Shown in pieces: positions 8,106 to 15,554 of a stretch of 27,385 nt of DNA. The notes under the pieces are model-generated. The model searched no databases. It was not told the DNA's origin and worked only from the letters and a program-made list of their open reading frames with translations. This DNA comes from Gammaproteobacteria bacterium (GTDB lineage: Bacteria; Pseudomonadota; Gammaproteobacteria; Chromatiales; Chromatiaceae), in NCBI GenBank assembly GCA_024277555.1, contig JAJRUY010000164.1, positions 1-27,385 on the forward strand, read 5' to 3'. Numbering within the stretch: the stretch's first letter is position 1; the number at the start of each line of letters is the position of its first letter. Both the position numbers and the translations under genes were made by a program.

Positions 8106-9020
8106 ATGAAAATTGCACTAATCGGTCTGGGTAAAATGGGCGCCAATATGGCCCGCCGTCTCTGCCGTGGTGGTATCGAGGTGGTTGGCTTCAACCGTTC
8201 CCGCGAGATCATTGAGAAGCTGGCCGGGGATGAGGGCGTGATCCCTGCCGAAAGCCTGGCTGATGCAGTCAAGCAGCTCCCCTCACCCCGTGTAGTCTGG
8301 CTGATGCTGCCCAGCGGTGCACCTACCGAAAACACACTGCAGGAGTTAATTCCGATGCTGGATCAGGGGGATATCGTGGTTGAGGGTGGCAACTCCAACT
8401 ATCACGACAGCCAGCGCCGGGGAGAGATGCTGGCTGAACACGGTATCGGCTACGTGGATTCAGGAACCTCCGGCGGCGTATGGGGACTGAAAGAGGGCTA
8501 CTGCCTGATGGTCGGTGGTGAGAAGCAACATGTCAACGCCGTCGAACCGGTACTTAAAACACTTGCCCCGGCAGCCGATCGCGGCTGGGCCCACGTTGGC
8601 CCGGTCGGTGCGGGACATTTCACCAAAATGATCCATAACGGAATCGAATACGGCATGATGCAGGCCTATGCGGAAGGGTTCGCCTTGCTGCGCGGCAAAG
8701 AGGAGTTCGCTCTCGATATGGCCCAGATCACTGAACTCTGGAAACATGGTTCGGTAGTGCGCAGCTGGTTGCTGGATCTTACCGCTGACTTCATGCAGAA
8801 CGATCAGGATCTGAAGGAGGTCGAACCTTATGTCGCCGACTCCGGCGAAGGTCGCTGGACAGTCAACGAATCGGTTGACCAGGGCGTTGCTGCGCCAGTG
8901 CTTACCCTAGCTCTGCAGATGCGTTTCGCCAGCCAGGATCAGTATGGCTACGGAAACCGTGTATTGTCCATGATGCGCAACGCCTTTGGCGGTCATTTTG
9001 TTGAAACCAGGGAAAAATAA
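8106..9020 (+). CDS. gnd: 6-phosphogluconate dehydrogenase, decarboxylating, short form
   Basis: Gnd oxidises and decarboxylates 6-phosphogluconate to ribulose-5-phosphate in the oxidative pentose phosphate pathway. At 304 aa it belongs to the short (Gnd/GntZ-like) form, lacking the long C-terminal extension of the 470-aa E. coli enzyme. The Rossmann loop GLGKMG is at residues 7-12, substrate motifs VEGGNSNYHDS and DSGTSGGVWGLKEGYCLMVGG follow, and the catalytic Lys sits in HFTKMIHNGIEYGMMQAYAEG. The end of beta-2 reads FNRS (29-32), like the NADP-binding NRS/NRT of long forms rather than an acidic residue, so NADP use is plausible. The ATG has GGGAG upstream. zwf begins 2 bp after its stop. 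Confidence 0.95.
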   Translation: MKIALIGLGKMGANMARRLCRGGIEVVGFNRSREIIEKLAGDEGVIPAESLADAVKQLPSPRVVWLMLPSGAPTENTLQELIPMLDQGDIVVEGGNSNYHDSQRRGEMLAEHGIGYVDSGTSGGVWGLKEGYCLMVGGEKQHVNAVEPVLKTLAPAADRGWAHVGPVGAGHFTKMIHNGIEYGMMQAYAEGFALLRGKEEFALDMAQITELWKHGSVVRSWLLDLTADFMQNDQDLKEVEPYVADSGEGRWTVNESVDQGVAAPVLTLALQMRFASQDQYGYGNRVLSMMRNAFGGHFVETREK

Positions 9021-9022
9021 TC

Positions 9023-10525
9023 ATGACTGAGTCATGCACCTTCGTGATCTTCGGCGCCACTGGCAACCTGGCGCAGGTCAAACTGCTGCCAGCCCTTTAC
9101 CACCTGGAACAAGCCAACCGGCTACCGGAAGGGATGGCCATTCTGGGCTTTGGCCGGCGCAACTGGAGCAAGGAGGAGTGGTGCAAACAAGTTGAAGGGA
9201 TGCTTGAACCCCGTGTACGGGGCGGCATTGATCAAACGGTTTTCAAACGGCTGAGCCAGCGGCTTCATTTCAGCCAGGGGGACCTGTCCGAAGTCGAATC
9301 ATTTCAGCAACTAAGGGAAACCATTGAAAACAGTCCTGAACTGCCAAAAAACATCGCTTTCTATATGGCCATCAGTCCCGCGGAGTACAAGGCGACGGCT
9401 CGCAACCTGGCAACAGCAGGACTGAATGAAGAAAAAGGCGGCTGGCGGCGGCTGGTAGTGGAGAAGCCATTTGGCTATGACCTGGAGAGCGCCCAGATCC
9501 TCGACAGCTGTCTGCACCGCCACTTCTCCGAGCAGCAAATCTATCGCATCGATCACTATCTGGGCAAGGCGATGGTGCAGAACGTGCTGGTGTTCCGGTT
9601 CGCCAATCTGATGCTGGAACCGCTGTGGAACAGAAACTATATCGATCATGTGCAGATAACCCATTCCGAAAGCCTGGGTATCGCCGGACGGGCACACTAC
9701 TACGATGGTGCCGGAGCACTGCGCGACATGGTGCAGAGCCACCTGCTGCAGATGCTGGCGCTGGTGGCGATGGAACCGCCCGCTTACCTGGATGCCGAAT
9801 CCCTGCGAGATGAAAAGGTCAAGGCGTTGAAGTCCATTCGCCCTATTCCCCGCAACGCCGTCAACGCCCACGCCTATCGGGCGCAATATCGCCGCGGTAC
9901 GGTCAACGGCAAGGAGGTTCCCGGCTATCTTGAAGAGGAAGGAATTGCGGCCAACAGCACCACGGAAACCTACGCGTCACTGAAGCTGTATATCGACAAC
10001 TGGCGCTGGCGTGGCGTGCCCTTCTATCTGCGCACCGGCAAGCGCATGGCCCAGAACAGCTCGGTGATCGCCATCCGCTTCAAGAACCCACCCCAGCAGC
10101 TGTTTCGTAAGACCAGCATCGAAAAACTGGAGCCCAACTGGATCCTGCTCAGCATCCAGCCACATGAGTGCCTGCGCATCGAGATGCAGGTCAAGGAGCC
10201 CGGTCTGGAGATACGCGCCCACACCACACAGCTCGATGCCAGCTATTGCGGCCTGAGCCGCTACCAGATCGATGCCTATGAAGCCTTGCTGCTGGACGTG
10301 ATGGAGGGTGATCAGTCCCTGTTCCTGCGCTATGACGAGATCCGCACCGCCTGGAAGGTGGTCGATCCCATCATCCAGTCCTGGTCCACTGAGCGGGATT
10401 TTATCCACACTTACCCCGCCGGAACCTGGGGACCCAATGATTGCCAGCGTATCTTCGACAATGACGATCACTACTGGCGCAACTCGTTTTCCAGCGATAC
10501 GGAGGAGTACAAAAAAAATGAATAA
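9023..10525 (+). CDS. zwf: Glucose-6-phosphate 1-dehydrogenase
   Basis: Zwf oxidises glucose-6-phosphate to 6-phosphogluconolactone and makes NAD(P)H. The 500-aa product is full length. The N-terminal coenzyme loop is GATGNLAQVK (residues 11-20), with Asn and Val where many homologues have Asp and Arg (GDLAxRK). EKPFG is at 147-151, the signature RIDHYLGK at 175-182, and the catalytic His in the DMVQSHLLQML block. The ATG is preceded by AGGGA and follows gnd by 2 bp, so the pair is one operon. No 6-phosphogluconolactonase gene is next to them. The pair sits beside the glycogen genes, which suggests stored glucose units feed this route. Confidence 0.97.
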   Translation: MTESCTFVIFGATGNLAQVKLLPALYHLEQANRLPEGMAILGFGRRNWSKEEWCKQVEGMLEPRVRGGIDQTVFKRLSQRLHFSQGDLSEVESFQQLRETIENSPELPKNIAFYMAISPAEYKATARNLATAGLNEEKGGWRRLVVEKPFGYDLESAQILDSCLHRHFSEQQIYRIDHYLGKAMVQNVLVFRFANLMLEPLWNRNYIDHVQITHSESLGIAGRAHYYDGAGALRDMVQSHLLQMLALVAMEPPAYLDAESLRDEKVKALKSIRPIPRNAVNAHAYRAQYRRGTVNGKEVPGYLEEEGIAANSTTETYASLKLYIDNWRWRGVPFYLRTGKRMAQNSSVIAIRFKNPPQQLFRKTSIEKLEPNWILLSIQPHECLRIEMQVKEPGLEIRAHTTQLDASYCGLSRYQIDAYEALLLDVMEGDQSLFLRYDEIRTAWKVVDPIIQSWSTERDFIHTYPAGTWGPNDCQRIFDNDDHYWRNSFSSDTEEYKKNE

Positions 10526-10593
10526 CCGACTGTCTCCAAGAGATAAAAAACGTGTGACATGGAGGCAGGATTTTGCTTTGTGACGGATATATA

Positions 10594-10855
10594 ATGCGGA
10601 CATATTAAACGATCCAGTGGCTTACCATTGCCGTGCTGATTGGAACGCTGACCGGCTGCGGAATCAACAAGGTCCCGTAACTATTCAGCTCACCCCTGAA
10701 ATCTGCCATTTCTGCGTTAAAAAATGATCATTTACCCGTGTAAACTCACATTTTTCGCCTTGAACTGACAAATTTCAGGGGTGAACTGAATAGTTACAGA
10801 AAACTTTACTCAACCGGAGTCGGTACAGGAAGCACCTGCAGTTCAGTTCAACTGA
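10594..10855 (+). pseudogene. Remnant of a small lipoprotein gene, interrupted by a palindromic repeat
   Basis: An ATG at 10594 opens MRTY, then a TAA at 10606-10608, after which the same frame continues TIQWLTIAVLIGTLTGCGINKVP. This has the charged start, hydrophobic core and LTGC lipobox of a bacterial lipoprotein signal peptide. At 10677 the 121-bp palindromic repeat begins. Removing exactly 10677-10797 joins CC to A and continues in frame as PENFTQPESVQEAPAVQFN followed by TGA at 10853-10855, a Pro/Gln-rich tail as in tiny periplasmic lipoproteins. The tail overlaps the 3' end of convergent tatD by 13 bp. Size and lipobox recall LptM/YifL, but the CGxKGPLY motif is absent, so the identity is open. 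The reconstruction is inference. Confidence 0.5.
10677..10797. repeat. 121-bp palindromic repeat (MITE-like), copy 1
   Basis: The ends are perfect 12-bp inverted repeats, GTAACTATTCAG and CTGAATAGTTAC. With one or two mismatches the symmetry extends to about 29 bp per arm (through CACCCCTGAAAT). The AT-rich centre contains TTTCTGCGTTAAAAAATGAT and CATTTTTCGCCTTGAAC, which recur in opposite orientation at 20382-20506. There is no open frame inside and no visible target duplication in the flanks. This fits a small non-autonomous element or an intergenic palindromic repeat. It lies inside the lipoprotein remnant. Confidence 0.85.
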
Positions 10856-11610
10856 AACAGGGTCTGAAAGTTATTCGTGGTAGTTTGGGCAATATCTTCC
10901 ACTGAGGTCTCACGCAGCTCTGCCAGGCGCTCCGCTACCTGGCGCACATAAGCAGGTTGATTGGGTTTTCCCCGATAGGGAACAGGAGCCAGGTAGGGGG
11001 AGTCGGTCTCCACCAGCAGGCAGTCATCGGGCACCCGCCTGGCAACCTCCCTCAGTTCTGTCGCGCTGTTGAAGGTGATAATACCGGAAAAAGAGATGTA
11101 GAACCCCATCTCCATCGCCCTGGCCGCTGTCTCCCAGTCGCCGGTAAAGCAGTGCATGATACCACCCGCCTCGGCGGCGCTCTCTTCCTGCATGATTTTC
11201 AGCGTATCTTCTGCCGCATCACGGGTATGAATAATCAGCGGCTTGCCACTGATGTTTGCGGCTGCGATATGGCGGCGAAAGCGTTGTTGCTGCCACTCTA
11301 AATCACCTTTACTGTGAAAGTAGTCCAGCCCGGTCTCGCCAATGGCAATGACATCCGGATTATCCGCCAGAGCCAGCAGCTCATCCAGCCCTGGCTCCCG
11401 CCCCTGCTGCTCGTTAGGGTGAACGCCTACGGAGGCAAGAACCTGGGGGTAGCGGCGGGCAATGTCAATAACATCCTGGACATTCTCCATGTTAATGGAG
11501 ACACACAGAAAAGAACCAACCCCGGCTTCCCGGGCGCGATCCAGGACGCAGTCCAGATCATCATCAAGGCGATCCAGATGGCAGTGGGAATCTGTCAATA
11601 GCAGCTGCAT
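10843..11610 (-). CDS. tatD: TatD family metal-dependent hydrolase/DNase
   Basis: TatD/YcfH proteins are TIM-barrel metallohydrolases with DNase activity in characterised members. From ATG 11610 the product is 255 aa. The metal ligands are all visible: His9 and His11 (DSHCHLD), Glu92 (GETGLDYF), His128 (IIHTRDA), His153 (IMHCFTGD) and Asp203 (ETDSPYLAP). The frame stays open to 11673, but homology begins at MQLLLTDSHCH and AAGGA lies upstream of 11610. It is the last gene of the minus-strand block, after holB and pilZ, the same order as around pilZ in Pseudomonas. Confidence 0.93.
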   Translation of the reverse strand: MQLLLTDSHCHLDRLDDDLDCVLDRAREAGVGSFLCVSINMENVQDVIDIARRYPQVLASVGVHPNEQQGREPGLDELLALADNPDVIAIGETGLDYFHSKGDLEWQQQRFRRHIAAANISGKPLIIHTRDAAEDTLKIMQEESAAEAGGIMHCFTGDWETAARAMEMGFYISFSGIITFNSATELREVARRVPDDCLLVETDSPYLAPVPYRGKPNQPAYVRQVAERLAELRETSVEDIAQTTTNNFQTLFQLN

Positions 11611-11709
11611 AACGAGTGAATCCTTTCTTTTTCCGCCGGGAGACTGTCGAATCCAGGTAGTTTGGGTATACAATCCCCTGACTCCGACAGCCTCCCGGAC
11701 TATTTCAAA

Positions 11710-12048
11710 TCACATGGTATAGGTGGGCCGCTCACTTTTCAGAGCACCTGCCAGACAGGTTTCAATTTTGGCGCGCAGATGTTTGCCCTCCAGTTCCAGA
11801 AACTGTATCCCGATTCCTGCAGGACGGTTGCCACTGGCTCCCTCCGGGGTAATCCACACCACATGGCCAACAATAGGCGCCGTTTCGGTCTCTTCCGGCA
11901 GATTCAACATGATAAACACCTCGTCGCCAAACTGGTGTGGTTTGGCGGTGGTAATAAACAGCCCGCCATTGACAACGAATGGCATATAGCTCGCATAAAG
12001 GTGATTCTTGTCCTTTATGCGTACGGTATAGATATTTGATTTAACCAT
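11710..12048 (-). CDS. pilZ: PilZ domain protein (type IV pilus PilZ type)
   Basis: This 112-aa single-domain PilZ protein has the characteristic NGGLFITT, GDEVFIMLNLPE, GHVVWITPEG and GIGIQF strands. The RxxxR c-di-GMP-binding motif is not visible ahead of the NGG strand, as in the Pseudomonas aeruginosa PilZ founder protein, which acts in type IV pilus biogenesis without binding c-di-GMP strongly. The same gene order (holB-pilZ-tatD) as in Pseudomonas supports orthology. GAGGA lies eight bases before ATG 12048, and the gap to the holB stop is 11 bp. About 100 bp separate it from tatD downstream. Confidence 0.9.
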   Translation of the reverse strand: MVKSNIYTVRIKDKNHLYASYMPFVVNGGLFITTAKPHQFGDEVFIMLNLPEETETAPIVGHVVWITPEGASGNRPAGIGIQFLELEGKHLRAKIETCLAGALKSERPTYTM

Positions 12049-12059
12049 GCAGGTTATCC

Positions 12060-13055
12060 TCAGCTATTGGTATTACGTTGCCGGGCCAGCGCGGCCCAGG
12101 TAATCAACAGATCTTCCAGTAACAATTGCCCATTGATCGACCCATGCAGATATTGTGATGCCTTAGTCGTCCGCTCCAGAAAGGCAAACAGTAGGGAACC
12201 GCCAATATCCTTGATGATCGCCAGCAACCGCTCTGCCACATCCCGATTGACCAATGACGGTGGTTGGGATACGTATTTCAACCGAATCATGTCCATCACC
12301 CAGCGGTTCAGCCAGAAAAGAGCATCGGAAACCCGTTTCTGCCGAGACCACTGCCGGGCCACCGAAACGGGATCACTCTTACCGGTGGAAATCTGCTCAA
12401 ACTGTTCCAGCATCTCCAGACGCTGTTCGAGCACCCCCTCTTCAGCCAACCGTAGTGCCTGTAATGGCGCACCATCCGCCAGGTTCAATAGCAATTCTAC
12501 GTCCTGCCACTCCCCAAGCTGGCTGTGCAACCACTCTTGTGCAATAATTCGCTGCGGAACAACAAATTTAATCTGCTGGCAGCGGCTACGGACAGTCGCT
12601 AGCAGCGCACCGGATGTATTGGCCAAAAGAATCAAAAAAGTTCCCGGCACCGGCTCTTCAAGCGTCTTGAGCAAACTGTTGGCTGCCGCCGTATTCATGG
12701 CCTCTGCCGGCGCAAGAGCAACCACCCGGCAACCATCATAATGACGCTTCAGTACGAGAAACTCACTGACCGCACGAGCCTTGTCTACTGTTATGCTCTT
12801 GCCCTCATCTTCCGGCATCACCGGCAAATAGTCAGGGTGCGTCCCGGCCTGAAATCGTTCACAGGCAGGGCAATCGCCGCACGCAAACCCCTCACCATCC
12901 CTGTATCGGCACAACAGCGCCTGAGCTAAAGTGGTGGCAAACAGCTGCTTGCCCATCCCCTTCGGGCCACTCAACAGCAGGGCATGAGGCAAACGGTCTT
13001 CATCACTGCCGGATTTGAGCAGACACCACTGCTGTTGCTGCCAAGGATAAATCAT
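12060..13055 (-). CDS. holB: DNA polymerase III subunit delta'
   Basis: Delta' is the stator of the clamp loader. From ATG 13055 the product is 331 aa. It shows HALLLSGPKGMGK (Walker-A-like, residues 30-36), a zinc-binding cysteine set (C49, C59, C62, C65 in FACGDCPACERF), the NSLLKTLEEP block, and SRC in ATVRSRCQQIKF. Its ATG overlaps the tmk stop as ATGA, so translation is probably coupled. A GTG five codons upstream (13070) is a less likely start. pilZ follows 11 bp downstream. Confidence 0.95.
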   Translation of the reverse strand: MIYPWQQQQWCLLKSGSDEDRLPHALLLSGPKGMGKQLFATTLAQALLCRYRDGEGFACGDCPACERFQAGTHPDYLPVMPEDEGKSITVDKARAVSEFLVLKRHYDGCRVVALAPAEAMNTAAANSLLKTLEEPVPGTFLILLANTSGALLATVRSRCQQIKFVVPQRIIAQEWLHSQLGEWQDVELLLNLADGAPLQALRLAEEGVLEQRLEMLEQFEQISTGKSDPVSVARQWSRQKRVSDALFWLNRWVMDMIRLKYVSQPPSLVNRDVAERLLAIIKDIGGSLLFAFLERTTKASQYLHGSINGQLLLEDLLITWAALARQRNTNS

Positions 13056-13678
13056 CGCTGCGCCAGCCACTCCGCCAACACCTCGTCAAGCAAACGCCGC
13101 ACCTCCTCGAGTGACCGGGATGCATCGATGACCCGGTAACGATGAGGGTAACGCCGGGCCTGTTCCAGATAGGCCGCCCTCACCCGTTCAAAAAAGGCGA
13201 TCTGTTCACGCTCGAAGCGGTCGGGATCACTGCGCTCTCCAGCCCGCGTCAGACCCTGCTGCACGGGAATATCCAGCAGCAACGTCAAATCCGGTTCCAA
13301 TCCCTGCTGAACCCACTGTTCAAGATCCGCGATGCGCTGCCTAGGGATACCGCGCGCCCCGCCCTGATAGGCATAAGTTGCATCGGTAAAACGGTCGCAA
13401 AGCACCCACTGGCCCTGTTCCAGCGCAGGGCAGATCACTTCAGCAAGGTGCTGGGCCCGGGCGGCGAACATCAACAACAGTTCGGTGTCGTCCGTAATTT
13501 CACTGTTGCGGTGATCCAGGAGCAGTGACCGAATCGACTCACCCAGCGGGGTACCACCGGGTTCCCGGGTCACCACCAGCTGTTTTCCCTGCTGTTCCAG
13601 GTAGCGGCGGACGAATTCGAGGTTGCTGGATTTCCCCGCTCCTTCTCCTCCCTCAACGGTAATAAAGCAGCCGTTCAT
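13052..13678 (-). CDS. tmk: Thymidylate kinase
   Basis: Tmk phosphorylates dTMP to dTDP. The 208-aa product has the P-loop EGGEGAGKSS (residues 9-18), TREPGGTPLGE (38-47), the DR motif in CDRFTDATYAYQG (Asp95-Arg96) and a LID segment with RAGERSDPDRFE. There are basic residues in the LID (type II, E. coli-like) and none in the P-loop before Lys. The ATG overlaps the mltG stop by ATGA, and its own TGA overlaps the holB ATG, so it sits in a tightly coupled chain. Confidence 0.97.
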   Translation of the reverse strand: MNGCFITVEGGEGAGKSSNLEFVRRYLEQQGKQLVVTREPGGTPLGESIRSLLLDHRNSEITDDTELLLMFAARAQHLAEVICPALEQGQWVLCDRFTDATYAYQGGARGIPRQRIADLEQWVQQGLEPDLTLLLDIPVQQGLTRAGERSDPDRFEREQIAFFERVRAAYLEQARRYPHRYRVIDASRSLEEVRRLLDEVLAEWLAQR

Positions 13679-14724
13679 TTATTGGCTTTTCCCTCGCCAG
13701 CTGCAGAAGAACCCTTTTTGTGTTTCCGCAGCTGATACTTTTTTACAGCCCTGTTGTGCTCCTTCAATGTAGCTGAAAAGTAGTGGCTTCCATTGCCCCG
13801 TGCAACAAAATAGAACGCCTTACCCGGAGCAGGATGCAACGCCGCATGAATGGACTCTCTGCCGGGCATGGCGATTGGCGTGGGTGGCAGCCCCTTGTGA
13901 CGGTAAGTGTTGTATTTGTTTTTATTATCTTTTAAATGATTGCGTCGTAAATTTCCATCAAAACCTTCCCCCAGCCCATAGATGATGGTGGGATCGGTTT
14001 GTAACAGCATCCCTTTCTGCAAGCGGCGTACAAACACGCCGGCGATATCCTGCCGCTCTTCTGCCAGTCCGGTCTCTTTCTCGATAATGGAAGCCATAAT
14101 CAACGCTTCATCGGCTGTTTTGTAGGGTAAATCATCGGCGCGCCCCTGCCACTCCTGTTGCAGGATTTTTTCCATGGTCTGATAAGCTCGCTGCAGAATA
14201 TCCACATCACTCATGCCTCGGGAAAAATGGTAGCTATCCGGAAAGAAACGGCCTTCGGGATGCACATCAGGATGACCAATACGGATCATGATTTCTGTCG
14301 CATTTAGCCCCTCCAGCGTATGCTCCAATGCGGGCGTTCGCGCAATTTCGGCAAGCATTTGCGAAAAATTCCAGCCCTCTACCAGAGTCAGGCTGTAGCT
14401 GGTTACCTCCCCCTGTACAAACTGATCCAGCAGGCGGGAAGCCGTCATTCCCGGCGCCAGGATATACTCTCCGGCCTGAATCCGGGATGCCAGCTCTTTG
14501 TAGCGCGCCACCCAGCTCAGCATGGCCGCATTCTCTATCACTCCCCGCTCGGCCAGCCGGTGGGCAACTGTATTCATGCTCTCGCCAGGACTAACCGTGA
14601 ACAGCAGTTCTTCCCCACCCGTGTTAATCGGAGCCTGATTAAAACTGCGCCACTCCAGCCACAGCCAGCCACCCAGGAAACTGCACAGAAGAAATAGCAG
14701 GCCGAAGGTTCTATTCCAAGTCAT
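13675..14724 (-). CDS. mltG: Endolytic murein transglycosylase MltG
   Basis: MltG (YceG) is an inner-membrane lytic transglycosylase that cuts nascent glycan strands and is thought to terminate their elongation. The 349-aa product has one N-terminal membrane segment (about residues 7-24), a LysM-like region (about 40-105) and the YceG domain, with catalytic Glu215 in ASIIEKET followed by LQTDPTIIYGLG and the PTPIAMPGRESIHAALHP block. The C-terminus is lysine-rich. Its ATG overlaps the pabC stop (ATGA). The pabC-mltG-tmk-holB order is conserved in gammaproteobacteria. Confidence 0.96.
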   Translation of the reverse strand: MTWNRTFGLLFLLCSFLGGWLWLEWRSFNQAPINTGGEELLFTVSPGESMNTVAHRLAERGVIENAAMLSWVARYKELASRIQAGEYILAPGMTASRLLDQFVQGEVTSYSLTLVEGWNFSQMLAEIARTPALEHTLEGLNATEIMIRIGHPDVHPEGRFFPDSYHFSRGMSDVDILQRAYQTMEKILQQEWQGRADDLPYKTADEALIMASIIEKETGLAEERQDIAGVFVRRLQKGMLLQTDPTIIYGLGEGFDGNLRRNHLKDNKNKYNTYRHKGLPPTPIAMPGRESIHAALHPAPGKAFYFVARGNGSHYFSATLKEHNRAVKKYQLRKHKKGSSAAGEGKANK

Positions 14725-15554
14725 ATTAACAATTCAGTTCCAATAGCATCGATATTTGATTGTATTAAATGAGTTATTTCGCCAGGAACCGAATAATCAT
14801 TGGCGTCAATACGGTTTACCGCCCAGATCCTGATAATGCTGTTGGTAACAAACACCTCTTCTGCAGCTATCAGATCCAGCAGAGTAAAATGGCCAGTCTC
14901 ACAGCGAATACCCAGCTGCTGCGCTACCTCCATAACAATCCCTCGCATGATGCCAGCAACCCCGCACTGAGACAAATCCGGGGTTAACAAAACACCATTG
15001 CGCACCAGAAACAGATTGCTCATGGTGCCTTCGACAAGCAGCCCCTCAACATCCAGCATCAGTCCTTCGGCAATATCCGGATCATGCCACTCATCACGCG
15101 CTAAAACCTGTTCCAGCCGGTTCAAATGTTTGATACCAGCAAGTTGTGGATTACGCCCCAACCGGGTATTGCAGATCCTTGCATGGATACCCTGTGCACC
15201 ATACGCATCCGGCCATTCCGGCCAAGGGTGCAGAGAGAGAATACGGGTTGGAGACACTTTCTCCGGTGGCCGGTAACCCCTTCCATCACTGCCCCGGCTG
15301 ATAACTATTTTTAGAACCGCTCTTTTCTGGGGCCGAGACAGTTGCGCCGTTTCCCTGGTCAACAGCCCGGCATCCGGTGCGGAGAAACCCAGACGCTCAC
15401 ACCCCTGCTGGAGACGTTTGATATGCGGCAACCACAATTCAGGCCGGCCATCGCGAATCGCCACGGTTTCAAAAACACCATCACCATAGTGAATCGCACG
15501 ATCCATAACGGAAACGAGATCGGTGGAAACACCATTTACCAGCCTGGCAATCAT
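14721..15554 (-). CDS. pabC: Aminodeoxychorismate lyase
   Basis: PabC is a fold-type IV PLP enzyme that releases p-aminobenzoate and pyruvate from 4-amino-4-deoxychorismate, for folate synthesis. The 277-aa product has DRAIHYGDGVFET near the N-terminus, the PLP lysine at Lys142 (GIKHLNRLEQVLAR) and EGTMSNLFLVRNGVLLTP for phosphate binding. Two starts abut the pabB stop: ATG at 15554 (chosen, TGATG overlap) or GTG at 15557. It follows pabB and precedes mltG with stop/start overlaps on both sides, so the unit is translationally coupled. Confidence 0.95.
   Translation of the reverse strand: MIARLVNGVSTDLVSVMDRAIHYGDGVFETVAIRDGRPELWLPHIKRLQQGCERLGFSAPDAGLLTRETAQLSRPQKRAVLKIVISRGSDGRGYRPPEKVSPTRILSLHPWPEWPDAYGAQGIHARICNTRLGRNPQLAGIKHLNRLEQVLARDEWHDPDIAEGLMLDVEGLLVEGTMSNLFLVRNGVLLTPDLSQCGVAGIMRGIVMEVAQQLGIRCETGHFTLLDLIAAEEVFVTNSIIRIWAVNRIDANDYSVPGEITHLIQSNIDAIGTELLI

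Noticed and set aside
10588..10595. TATAAT box before the lipoprotein remnant
   Set aside because: It overlaps the presumed ATG and lacks a well-placed -35, so it is not called as a promoter.
9311..10603. Minus-strand open frames (191 and 208 codons) opposite zwf
   Set aside because: They lie antisense to a certain gene and show low-complexity His/Gln/Val-rich translations without family resemblance.
10677..10797. Complete insertion sequence or CRISPR unit at the palindromic repeats
   Set aside because: No transposase frame within or beside the elements, and no regularly spaced short repeats.
12067..12741. Plus-strand 224-codon frame opposite holB
   Set aside because: Ser/Arg-rich antisense shadow of holB with no domain.
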